Below, one piece after another: positions 47,101 through 57,164 of a stretch of DNA of 64,000 nt. Position numbers and translations under genes: made by a program. Each line of letters opens with the position of its first letter. The stretch's first letter is position 1. Under the pieces are notes generated by a model. That model was not told the origin of the DNA. It was given only the letters and a program-made list of their open reading frames with translations, and ran no database searches. The DNA is from Asterias rubens (taxonomy: Eukaryota > Echinodermata > Asteroidea > Forcipulatida > Asteriidae), in assembly GCF_902459465.1 (NCBI RefSeq), contig NC_047071.1:6528098-6592097 (forward strand). The letters are read 5' to 3'.

Positions 47101-50100
47101 GTTATCATGACGTCATTTCACAATTCACGGAAGCTTGCCAATATCTAACAACCTACCAAGTTTCAACATGATCGCATAGTTAATTAGGGAGTTATATTAG
47201 TTCAAAAAGTGCACATTTAAGGCCGCTTCACGTGACCCCCGATGACGTCATTGATCTGAAACTTCACACATATGATGGCTGCCTGACAGTTAACGTGTGT
47301 GTAAAATTTGAAGTGATTACAAAAAACTTCACCACACACATCTTCAAAAAGTCCATTTTGACGAGTTTTCAACCTGCCGCTAGAGGGCGCTGTTGCAATT
47401 TGTGACGTCATCAATAATGTTTTTGAACTGCCCACCCTTGCTAGACACTTACGTCCTTGGAAAGCAACTTCATAACTTTTACCACTTTTGAGTTACAGGG
47501 CACTTCCGTTTTTTGCCCGTTTCAACCGGAAGTAGAGGTCATGTGAGGTCACGCACACAAAACAAAATGAAGACCTAATTTATCCCTACCACATCCCGCA
47601 AACAGAAACCTACGGTCTCGTTTGGCTGATTTGATCTGGATTTTCAAACATTTAACATAAAACACCTTTAAGATGACGTCACGTGACCAGTGATGACGTC
47701 ATCATGACATCCTTGCTTTAGGATCATTGTTGCTACATAACCTTCAATCCCTGAAAGTTTCATTGCAATTGCTGTTTGGGAACTATGCAAAAAATTGCGA
47801 GTACTGAAACAGACAAATAAAAAAAAAAAAAAATTAAAGGTGCACAAATGGAAAAAATCATAAAAAATCATGTGATGACGTCATCATGACGTCATTTCAC
47901 ATTTCAAAAGAACTTGTCAATATCCAACAACTTACTAAGTTTCAACATGATCGCATAATCACTTAGGGAGTAATATTAGTTCAAAAAGTGCACCTTTAAG
48001 GCCGCGTCACGTGACCCCCGATGACGTCATTGATCTGAAATTTCACACATATGATGGCTGCCTGACAGTTAACGTGTGTGTAAAATTTGAAGTGATTACA
48101 AAAAACTTCACCACACACATCTTCAAAAAGTCCATTTTGACAAGTTTTCAACCTGCCGCTAGAGGGCGCTATTGCAATTTGTGACGTCATCAATACTTTT
48201 TTTGAACTGCCCACCCTTGCTAGACACTAACGTCCTTGGAAAGCAACTTCATAACTTTTACCCCTTTTGAGTTACAGGACACTTCCGTTTTTTGCCCGTT
48301 TCAACCGGAAGTAGAGGTCATGTGAGGTCACGCACACGAAACAAAATGAAGACCTAATTTATCCCTACCACATCCCGCAAACAGAAACCTACGGTCTCGT
48401 TTGGCTGATTTGATATAGATTTTCAAACATTTAACATAAAACACCTTTAAGATGACGTCACGTGACCAGTGATGACGTCATCATGACATCCTTGCTTTAG
48501 GATCATTATTGCTACATAACCTTCAATCCCTGAAAGTTTCATTGCAATTGCTGTTTGGGAACTATGCAAAAAATTGCGAGTACTGAAACAGACAAATAAA
48601 AAAAAAAATTAAAGGTGCAAAAATAGAAAAAATCTTAAAAAATCTTGTGATGACGTCAACATGACGTCATTTCACGATTCACGAGAACCTGCCAATATCT
48701 AACAATCTACAAAGTTTCAACAAAATGGCGTCATTACTTCGAGAGATATACGACTTCAAAAAGTGCCCCTTTAAGGCCGCGTCACGTGATCCCCGATGAC
48801 GTCATTGATCTGAAACTTCACACATATGATGGCTGCCTGACAGTTAACGTGTGTGTAAAATTTGAAGTTATTACAAAAAACTTCACCACACACATCTTCA
48901 AAAAGTCCATTTTGACGAGTTTTCAACCTGCCGCTAGAGGGCGCTGTTGCAATTTGTGACGTCATCAATATTTTTTTTTAACTGCCCACCCTTGCTAGAC
49001 ACTTACGTCCTTGGAAAGCAACTTCATAACTTTTACCACTTTTGAGTTACAGGGCACTTCCGTTTTTTGCCGGTTTCAACCGGAAGTAGAGGTCATGTGA
49101 GGTCACGCACACAAAACAAAATGAAGACCTAATTTATCCCTACCACATCCCGCAAACAGAAACCTACGGTCTCGTTTGGCTGATTTGATATAGATTTTCA
49201 AACATTTAACAAAAAACACCTTTAAGATGACGTCACGTGACCAGTGATGAGGTCATCATGACATCCTTGCTTTAGGATCATTAATGCACCATAACCTTCA
49301 ATCCCTGAAAGTTTCATTGCAATTGCTCTTTGGGAACTATGCAAAAAATTGCGAGTACTGAAACAGACAAATAAAAAAAAAAAAAAAAAAAAAATAATAA
49401 AAAAAACTTTAACAAAAACAAGAGCTGTTTCGCTGCGCTTCGCTACGAAACAGCTAAAAAAACTTTAACAAAAACAAGAGCTGTTTCGCTGCGCTTCGCT
49501 ACGAAACAGCTAAAAAAACTTTAACAAAAACAAGAGCTGTTTCGCTGCGCTTCGCTACGAAACAGCTAATAATAAAAAAAACTTTAACAAAAACAAGAGC
49601 TGTTTCGCTGCGCTTCGCTACGAAACAGCTAATAATAAAAAAAACTTTAACAAAAACAAGAGCTGTTTCGCTGCGCTTCGCTACGAAACAGCTAAAAAAA
49701 CTTTAACAAAAACAAGAGCTGTTTCGCTGCGCTTCGCTACGAAATAGCTAATAAATAAATAAAAACAAAACACCCCTGTTCAAAAAAACCTTTGTTTAAT
49801 TTCACTCACTTGATTTGAAGTAGATTTTCCATACAAAGCTCTTGAGGCCAGAATGTTCATCACCATCATGGTAACGAAAGGCAATTTGAATATCTTCAAT
49901 TAGAGTGTTCTCAGTCCCACGATCTGTTCGGATAATGTGTGGTACCCCTGCAATGAGAAATGTTCAAAATACAAGTGAAAGATAAATATTGCATCATCAT
50001 ACTTATCACCATGATCCCTTCATCATCTCTCCTACCATGATTTAGAGGAATGCTACGAGTATAGAGGTGGTTGTGTGTTTGAATATCCAGGAACGATGAA

Positions 50101-53100
50101 ATTGCAGCCTGGAGTTGTACAAAGTGTATTCTCCCAGGGCGCCAAGGCTTCCAACCGAAAGAGATTGATGAGTAATACTATTTAGTTAGAGCCAGTTATT
50201 ACCAATTTTATTTTATTGTTAATTTACAAGCTTTTTTGGTTAAGTGGGGTGGGGGAGAGGCATAAATGCGTGTTGTGTTGTTACCTTTTATTTGTTGAAT
50301 GTAATCCACATAGTATTTAGCAACTACTCCAGGATCATTGTTGGTTGGTCCTACCTCTAACCACAAAATTCGTCTGGAAAAACTGAAACAAAAATAAGTT
50401 TAAAAAAAATTGTTCAGCCCAATTACAATGAAATGATCAGCAATTAAAACAAAAGATGGGTGGTACATCTTTGTCTTTAAACACAAACTTGTAACATTAC
50501 AGACCAAAATTGTAATCCAGCCATCAAAATTTAAGTCTCAAAGCTGGGTACAGGTCACCTCTCCCGTATGTGTTCATGGGATAATAGGTGCGAGTGATAG
50601 AACCTAGATATCGTTCCTAAATCCAGTGGAATAACTATGGGTGCATGTACCTCAACTGAAGTGGTTTGACAGAATTGTGGTTGAGCTCTGAGTCACGCTG
50701 GTTGAGTTTGAGTGAGATTAACTTGTCATAATGACTTGAGTCATGAAAAATTAAATTTAAGTTTGACTTGAGTCTGACTCATAAATCATACAATTTTGCT
50801 ATGAGCGCCCATGCATTCACAGATACAAACGAAATGTGAATTTTATAAATGATAAACTGATAATTACCCATCAATTGCTCCATGGATGGCAAACCCATAA
50901 GGTTTCAACTTGTCATAGCCATCAACGTGTACAAGATAGTGGGGTCCTTTGTTAACATACACCCTTCTTCTCAATCGGCACTTTTTACGAGACATCACAC
51001 CATCTGGATCAAGCACCAGTAAAAGTTGACGAACTGTGTCTCTATATCGATTTAAGTCAAAATTAGACACACTGTTATTTGTACCACATGTTGAACAAGC
51101 AATGGCAAATTCACTCAGCCAAAACCGAACACACTTCAAACATTTCATCAAAACATTTGAAAGTGGGTGGATCCAACATAAAAATGGTAGACAAACACAG
51201 TGGGGTACCAACAATTTCAGCTTTGCCAAAGAAATAGGTGCATGTCACCTCAACATGTTCTTACAATTCTAAACACTCAATAACAAGACAGTACCCAAAA
51301 AAGTGGAGTTGTTATATGAAGAAAATAATCAAAATCAAAATCTACAAATGTGCCCAAGCAATTGTTTGTGCACAAACCAACCATGATATTGTAGCTTTGC
51401 ATTACAGATTTGCTCATGAATGTGCAAATGTTAATTTGTAAACACAAAATTCAGAAAAAGTGTCAAAACACCCCAATTCAGCAATGAAAAGTTGAATTTT
51501 TTTTGTCAGAATGAATACAGAGTTGTTTCAAGTCTTTAAATTCTTATTTCATAGGCCCTTTAAGGGAAAAACAGAACACATATTTTTATCTCACACTTAT
51601 AAAACAAAAATCTATATATTGATAACACTCACCGTTTCACATGTAGGTGATGATCTCTCAACAGACGCTGCCACATGGCTCGATAACCACAACAAGATCC
51701 ACTGCCTTGTAATTCAGTCTGTATAAATTTACAGTTATGTGTACAGTTTATTCACTTCATTGCTTATGTGGAGGCTAATGTGGTACAATTATGCATACAA
51801 TCACCTAAACATGGTGCACACAACTTACAAGTAAGGGGCCGTCCAAGGTTTTTGACATTTGAACTGTCATACAAAGAGTAAAGGGGGAAGGGGCATGAGA
51901 GCCCATGCATGACTTCGAAGGTTTGTAAAATAGTGTGCATCAATTTTGAAAGAAACATGTTGATAAGTACTACTTTGGGGAATGGAGGGGGGGGGGGGGC
52001 TTCAAAAGTAGTTCTCTGTACGACCTGTAAAATGGTGAAAACTTTGAACGACCCCAAGTACGTGCATTTGGCCCACAAAAAGCACCTGATGCAGCCATGG
52101 TTCACTACATATTTTACATACATGTATATTTTATCCAATTCTTTGGAGATTATAAATATCATTTTTCAAATCTTCAGAGCATGAAGAACCTGAAATTTGA
52201 TGTTGAAATTTGTGCATACACCTGTATGGTGGCCATTTGGGATTTTGCACTATGTTGAAATCCATGCCATAATAGACACGGGTAATGCCACAATTTCTAT
52301 ACTTCTATGTTAGGCCTACTATTACTAACATGCTGATAAGAAGTGTAAGATGACGGCCAAACCTATACCTCCATTTAAAAGCCTTAACCTGTACATGTGA
52401 ACACACAAATGAAAAACTAGCACAGTTTTTGGCAGTGACATTATGCTTGTGTCCTCAAGCAAGACAATTTACCATAATTTGCTCCTCTTCACCAAAGTGT
52501 ATAAATGGGAACTGCAATGGTTGAGATATTAACCCCTGAGTGCCTAATGGACAGTCAGGTTTGTGTAGTCCTCAGGGAGTTCAAAAAGTATCAGGAATAG
52601 TGCCCGATGACCATGGATAATAAGTATTCAAGCGCCCTGAGTGTAACTGTGTGATGGACTTGAGCGCTATATTAGGCCTAGGTATGCATTTATTTAATAG
52701 GTATCTTTCAAACAGGGATGTATACAAGTGATAACCTATTCTATCTGCAAGGATACTTCCATCTGTTTCCATTGGCCTTAACCCATCAAGAGCAGGAGTG
52801 TAGTCTGGCAAGACAGCTTCTACAAGATGTGGACATGGTGGACAAATGCACACAATACATAAAACCTACATAAAAAACAAACAAAATAAATGAAGGTTTT
52901 TAATATACAGTTGACGACTCCATTTGGTGCTACAATAATTTCTGAAATTCTATTCTTAGTGTTAAAAAAATTAACAATGCCATCATATTCATAGACAGGT
53001 TGTATGGCAAAATGTAAAGTTAGGTTAGGACAACTTTTTCATTGTTTGCTAACTAACAATGTTCAATTTGTTCAATGTTCAATTTGTGAATCAGCAATAA

Positions 53101-53620
53101 CGTTAACATGGTGGCACTAGGCCATGGTTAAGGCACAGTCTCCCCAATATTGATAAAAGCAGAAAAAGAAAAGAAAAAAAGAAAGCCCAATTTCATCTCG
53201 AATAATAATTAATAAAATAATGTAAAATATAAAAAAATTATTAACTCTCACAAACTCTACCGTCTGAGCAAAACATACACCTCAGGCCGTAACTTTGAAA
53301 TACAAACCATTTTTTATTAAAACCAACATGGCCTCACGTTACTCCTGATCATATCTCTGTTATAAATAACTAGCTGGACTGTACCATAGAATCATAGCAT
53401 GCATGGTTTGTCTATATGTGTACCTCCACGAATCCTCCATGCATAGAGCATGGAGGTAGGAAAGCTGCGTTACTCCCGAGTCCTAACGTTAGATTAGAAC
53501 TTAACATTTTAATTAAAATAGAAACTACTTACCAACAGAAACAAGACACTTCTTGGTAAATACACCATATCTTTCAATGCCAAAAGGTTCTTCTAAGTTG
53601 GTCAACGTTCCCCTGCCCAT
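40926..53620 (-). CDS. multi-exon gene with retroviral-integrase-like DDE core, apparently frameshifted
   Basis: Seven minus-strand exons with GT-AG borders can be assembled (51718-51633, 51041-50868, 50382-50285, 49947-49810, 43211-43099, 42453-42307, 41137-40926), plus a possible first exon 53620-53533. The product resembles a widespread uncharacterised animal protein family with a viral-integrase-type core. Asp in HVDGYDKLKPYG, Asp in IIRTDRGTEN (59 residues on) and Glu in RIERWW (about 40 further) form a D-59-D-40-E set. The C-terminal ECIRFCF, WNEHHIR and VADIRDV blocks match the family as I recall it. Exons 49947-49810 and 42453-42307 each need a +1-type frame correction, so this is a recent pseudogene or the assembly has two indels. 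N-terminal exons between 51719 and 53532 were not found. Confidence 0.75.
41878..41998 (+). repeat. retroelement tail with GCGCTATATAAATG
   Basis: TGTAAAGTGCCTTTTAGAG ... TTGGCGCTATATAAATGTG is a common 3' tail of invertebrate SINEs and LINEs; the 5' limit is uncertain. A related tail is at 52620-52680. Confidence 0.5.
42012..42192 (+). mobile_element. tRNA-derived SINE
   Basis: GGTTGGCGAGATGGCCTAGT contains an A-box-like TGGCCTAGTGTC and, 39 bp on, GGGTTTGAGTACC fits a B box. A non-tRNA body follows, and an (AAATG)n tail ends the copy. It lies in an intron of the minus-strand gene. Confidence 0.8.
42307..42453 (-). CDS. penultimate exon of the integrase-core gene, frameshifted
   Basis: Acceptor AATTTTCAG precedes GGAGTG. 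Spliced from the previous exon it reads ECIRFCFTRLLR. The second half in the other frame reads ELHRTARLWNEHHIRY and ends before the donor GTATAC. The switch lies near 42420 (TTATTAAGAGCTTC). Both halves match family blocks, so a single indel is the simplest explanation. Confidence 0.72.
42858..43042 (+). mobile_element. TTAAAGGCAGTGGACACT-family repeat, 5'-truncated
   Basis: Carries the right half of the family (GAGGTCTCGAAATCAAGCATC, CTTCGTATGACAAGG, AAGTGTCCATAGTCTTTAA) without the left half. Confidence 0.8.
43099..43211 (-). CDS. integrase-core gene exon carrying the catalytic Glu
   Basis: Acceptor GCCAAG precedes AGGATAGAACG. The frame reads RIERWWGSMRTGSMNYWLN and goes on to DMVDTGAYDNSC, with donor GTAAGC after CAAAA. 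The Glu of RIERWW is the third acidic residue of the DDE core. Confidence 0.82.
43417..49752 (+). mobile_element. 6.3-kb composite of Helentron/DINE-like elements, seven cores
   Basis: Three 5' ends (ACTAGACATAATTGC with the palindrome TGCATTTGTGCACAAATGCA and CAGAGCTGTTTC) lie at 43417, 45914 and 46882. Seven near-identical cores follow, marked by AAGGCCGCGTCACGTGA or variants at 43753, 44527, 45305, 46252, 47221, 48000 and 48775 (spacing 774-779, or 947 and 969 where a 5' end intervenes). The 3' side is a hairpin array with CGAAACAGCT, the inverse of the 5' AGCTGTTTCG. Cores lie on A- and TAA-rich joints. Same design as the 32749 element but another subfamily. It occupies an intron of the minus-strand gene and encodes no protein I recognise. 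Confidence 0.72.
49404..49751 (+). repeat. six tandem copies of a 3' hairpin unit
   Basis: AGCTGTTTCG ... CGAAACAGCT (10-bp perfect stem, 13-base loop CTGCGCTTCGCTA) repeats at 49423, 49479, 49535, 49598, 49661 and 49717, separated by AAAAAAACTTTAACAAAAACA. Spacing is 56 or 63 bp. The last copy has a stem mismatch (GAAATAGCT). Confidence 0.93.
49810..49947 (-). CDS. integrase-core gene exon with catalytic Asp 2, frameshifted
   Basis: Acceptor CATTGCAG precedes GGGTACC. It reads GVPHIIRTDRGTENTLIEDI and on to SGLKSF, after which the frame must move by one for YGKSTSNQ at the end (near 49830, minus strand CTTTGTATGGAAAATC). Donor GTGAGT follows. YGKSTSNQ followed by RIERWW in the next exon matches the family closely, supporting an indel rather than a different splice. 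Confidence 0.8.
50285..50382 (-). CDS. integrase-core gene exon
   Basis: Acceptor TTGTTTCAG, donor GTAACA. Encodes FSRRILWLEVGPTNNDPGVV then YYVDYIQQIK. Phases agree with both neighbours. Confidence 0.85.
50868..51041 (-). CDS. integrase-core gene exon with catalytic Asp 1
   Basis: Acceptor GATATAG, donor GTAATT. Encodes RDTVRQLLLVLDPDGVMSRK, LRRRVYVNKGPHYLVH and VDGYDKLKPYGFAIHGAIDG. The Asp of HVDG is the first acidic residue of the core. The Arg/Lys-rich patch before it is typical of this family. Confidence 0.85.
51633..51718 (-). CDS. integrase-core gene exon upstream of the core
   Basis: Minus-strand TTATACAG acceptor, GTGAGT donor. Encodes TELQGSGSCCGYRAMWQRLL RDHHLHVKR in short form; the GSG..GYR.MW motif is what precedes the core in this family. 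The last two bases (CG) join the A of the next exon to give Arg. Confidence 0.78.
51719..53532 (-). other. intron space; no further exon identified
   Basis: The N-terminal helix-turn-helix region expected for this family was not found. 52570-52690 carries a retroelement-like tail (AAGCGCCCTGAGTGTAACTG ... GCGCTATATTAGG). Confidence 0.45.
53533..53620 (-). CDS. possible first coding exon of the integrase-core gene
   Basis: ATG at 53620 opens MGRGTLTNLEEPFGIERYGV then FTKKCLVSV and meets a strong GTAAGT donor at 53532-53527. Location and composition fit, but the next exon was not found. Confidence 0.4.
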
Positions 53621-53734
53621 CAGCCGATCCACGGTAATTTACTAAAGTGATGTGGCACCAAAGATCGATCATACACGTGTGTATGTACAGCGCCGCGTGT
53701 AGCATGCTATCCCATCATGCACAGAACGATAGTA

Positions 53735-54230
53735 TACACATATTAAATGAATGTTTATGAGTGCAATGGTGCGAATATGTTCATGAGTTGAAAGATGGTA
53801 TACACATAATGAATGTTTATGAGTGCAATGGTGCAAATATGTTCATGAGTTGAAAGATGGAATGTTCTATTCAATGGAACATTGAATGGAACATTCCAGC
53901 TTTCAACGAATGAACATATTCGCACCATTGCACGAATGAAAAACATTCATTATTTGTTTTATATAACATCCAAGTAGATCTTTGTCATTTTTATTGAAAG
54001 AACATTCCATCTTTCAACTCATGAACATATTCGCACCATTGCACTCATAAACATTCATTATGTGTATACTATTCAACGAGGCGGAGCCGAGTTGAATGGA
54101 ACATTCCAGCTTTCAACGAATGAACATATTCGCACCATTGCACGAATGAAAAACATTCATTATTTGTTTTATATAACATCCAAGTAGAACTTTGTCATTT
54201 TGATTGAAAGAAACAACTTTCAAAACAAAC
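53735..54230. repeat. nested inverted and direct duplications
   Basis: GTGCAATGGTGCGAATATGTTCATGAG (plus) at about 53761 recurs at about 53822 and, in reverse complement, at about 53911, 54024 and 54121. AACATTCATTATTTGTTTTAT plus the next 40 bases occurs twice (53941 and 54152). A hairpin tip ATTCAACGAGGCGGAGCCGAGTTGAAT lies at about 54069. Confidence 0.88.
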
Positions 54231-54337
54231 AATTTCAACTGTAGAAGCCGAATGCTAGTAATTTTACTATGCCTTCTTGCAGTAATAACACCTGCTGCGT
54301 TACCAAGACACGCGCACGCAGTGATGTTTTTACTCAG

Positions 54338-54420
54338 CTTTTTCGTTCCATCCGAAAAGTACCACTGCACGCTGGCACGCTGCCAGCGTGCAATGGTACT
54401 TTTCGGATGGAACGAAAAAG
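54338..54420. repeat. 38-bp-arm hairpin
   Basis: CTTTTTCGTTCCATCCGAAA and the next 18 bases (54338-54375) are the inverse of 54383-54420 with one mismatch; the loop is CACGCTG. A further TGCAATGGTACTTTT follows at 54440. Confidence 0.95.
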
Positions 54421-54529
54421 CACGGCGAGTGACTCAGCGTGCAATGGTACTTTTATTTGCTATCACGTGACGGACAATCCTCCAATCAAATGGCAAGGAT
54501 CTGCTTGGGTGTTATATAAAACCCTTTAA

Positions 54530-54775
54530 GTTACGCAAAAAATATTTGCGACTAGTTGCAGAATTATTCACGACGTCGTGAAAATATTCGCGACTAGTCG
54601 CAGAAATATTCACGACATCGTGAAAATATTCGCGACTAGTCATGACAAAATTCGCGACTTGTCGTGAATAAATTCACAAAAATATTCACGACGCCGCAAA
54701 AATATTCACGACGTCGCAAAAATATTCACGACGTCGCAAAAATATTCACAACGTCGCAAAAAATATTCACGACTG
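54530..54775. repeat. 20-bp palindrome-rich minisatellite
   Basis: Repeated AAAAATATTCACGACGTCGC and variants with GCGACTAGTCGC and CACGACGTCGTG palindromes; about 11-12 diverged units. Confidence 0.9.
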
Positions 54776-55247
54776 GCTGTGTCCCTTCAGGGCCACCATA
54801 GCTTTGGCCCAAGACTATGGTGTTTGATTCTGGATAGTGTACTACTACCATAGAGCTATATTGACTAGAGCGCTAACACCCCGTTATACACGCACTAAAG
54901 TTTTGAAGCCGTGTGGGCGCATCCATGTTTATGCAAATTTTGTACGCAATTGTACGGCTATTTGCATGATTGTGCAGTCTTTTTTATGTGTCATCGAACC
55001 AAAAAATGCAGCAAATGTGAACGCACAATTTTGCTGATGAGCATACAAAACTGCGTGCGTCATGTTTGAAAGGCGCGTATACTTTTTACGTACGTCAATC
55101 AAGTCGAACCATACATATAGAATAAAATAACTATATAGATCGGCCGCGCGTACATTCGCGGGTTCTGGCATGGGGGCCGCCATTGCCTATCTCCCCTGTA
55201 CATTTTCTGTGCGTTGCCGTCAGCACGTGACTTTGTGCCGCCAGCTC
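54776..55247. other. left flank of the RAG1-like element; no gene seen
   Basis: Only short frames. It holds the unresolved outer end of the left inverted repeat. CAGCT at 55242-55246 precedes CACGTAGG. Confidence 0.5.
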
Positions 55248-55507
55248 ACGTAGGAACCCGAGAGATACGTAGTGCGACATCCGGTTTGACCTTGCGCGTT
55301 GAAGTCTTTGTGTAAACAACGCGCGATTTATGTAAACTTGGCGAGAAACAGGGCGCCCGCGCGCGGTCAAAATGCGTTCGTGGTGGCCCGAATTTTAAAA
55401 GTTTCCCTGTGAACTCATCAACGAAAACGTTAGAAAAACTGGCGGGAAAATAGTAGACTCATGAATATTTAACATCCAAACCGACCTACGTTAGCCAATC
55501 ATCATTC
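55248..55507 (+). repeat. left TIR of the RAG1-like element
   Basis: 260 bp, outer end ACGTAGGAACCCGAGAG, inner end GCCAATCATCATTC. GC-rich with several CGCG words. It may extend outward; the base before it makes CACGTAGG. Confidence 0.9.
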
Positions 55508-57164
55508 CACGTAGCCGCTGTAACCGCAAAGGAATGCGCGCACGCGCAGCAAATACGTCATATGACGCGGTCATTATCTCCTCATGCATATGTATTTTTT
55601 TCTTCTTAAAAACAAAGTTATGACTCATCGACTTGGAGGCGGGTTTAAGAAGGCAGAGGTGGAGTCTAAGCTTTTTTAATGAATATGCATTAGTAGGGGC
55701 TTGTTCGATGTTTACGTTGTGATTTAATTTTCATTCACAAGTTACTGTGTTTAGATTTTACCGTCGTTTCAAAAATGGTGTAATTATGGTGGTAAAAATA
55801 CGATTTTCATACTTATTTGGAGGATTTTTCATATATTTAAAAAACGGCTTTTTTGAGAGGGTATATAATCTATCATTTTGTGAACGAGGATGATTGCAAC
55901 GATCCTGTCCGCCGTAGAACAGAGCTTAAATTTTTTTTTCAACTTAAAATTTGTTCATGAATATGCCATTTTTTGGCAGTTTTTTGACCAAAATAGTAAT
56001 TTTATACGTAAATAGGATTGTTTAGATTTCCTTAAAGTCAATTTTTCAACCAGAACTCGGCACATTTGTCCAAGATTCTGTTCGTCCGGCAGTCTGTGCT
56101 TGGTGTGGTCAGTCATGGATTGCTCCATGGGTCAGTGCATGGTCAGCAACCAGCATGGGTGCCACCACACAACACAGCTTCCTTGAATGCATTGTAATCT
56201 GACACCGCGACCTCACGATGTATGCACAAAGGATTGGAAAAGATTATTAAGAAAACATGTGGAGAGAGGCTCAATTCTTTCACTTTCAGGTAATATTTGT
56301 CTGCTATTTAGTTTATTGAATACACCATACAAGTTTAATGACAATAAATGATGAAAGACCATGCACAATACTGACGTACAATAAATTATAATTCACCAAT
56401 AATGTTATCAGTCGTCAAGATCATATAGTTGTTATACTAAACCTCGTTGCATTTTTAGTATTTTTTACATGTAAGAATAAACGACCCACGTGTGAGAAGC
56501 TGAAGGATCATGGAAGGAGAAAAAAACATGTTGATTGATCATAAAAACCATGTGGAAACGAACGGGATCTGTTTGTTGACATTTTTAAATACTGTTTTCG
56601 GTGAATTTAGGAAAGAATATACCCAATTGTACATACTGATATTTCTTCCAATTTTCATCATCTGATTGCATCTTTGTGGGGTAAAAAACCAGGTAAAAAC
56701 TCATGTTGAGAAAAAAAAAGACCTGGAAAACCCTACAACTTAATTTTGAAACTTAGCGACAATCTATGATAATTATACGCTCAAACTAGATTATTGTTTT
56801 TGCACAAACAATTGACGTGTATTTTTATCTATGTTTAGAGAAATGCATACATATTGTTTTAAAATTGTATTTTTTCAAACAATTTTTTGTTTGGACTTAT
56901 TTATTTCCTACAATATTTTGAAGCGAACTAGGTGGCCAATAAGTAGGCCTGTGCTGTTTTTAAAATTTTGACACACAAGGAAAGATCACTTCACATTCGC
57001 AATTTGTGTGATGTATATGAACCAGGATTTTAGTGTGTTTGACGAGCCAATTTTTAAATACCTGCTTTAATTATTTATGTTTGTCTATAGATGCTTATGA
57101 ATTTCACAAATTAAGAAATTGTGAGTTCAGAAACAAGACAATTTGTTCTAGTCATTGTGAAATC
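55508..57164. other. left interior of the RAG1-like element; no gene seen
   Basis: Short frames on both strands. 56023-56190 has a Cys/Trp-rich open stretch and CTTTCAG|GTAATA at 56290 could be a donor, but no recognisable domain, and in particular no kelch-repeat (RAG2-like) sequence. Confidence 0.55.

Noticed and set aside
43749..48968. Repeated 65-72-codon minus-strand frame present in six cores of the 43417 array
   Set aside because: The frame is open because the cores are near-identical; flanking non-coding bases are just as conserved, some copies lose the start, and no domain is recognisable.
52581..52866. Minus-strand frame HLVEAVLPDYTPALDG considered as an exon of the integrase-core gene
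   Set aside because: An acceptor-like TATGTAG is present, but no usable donor follows and the phase does not fit the 53533-53620 exon; the downstream part is retroelement tail.
55131..55370. 79-codon minus-strand frame in the left TIR, repeated at the right TIR
   Set aside because: Identical DNA in both TIRs explains the shared frame; composition is Arg-rich from CpG-rich DNA and it runs out of the repeat.
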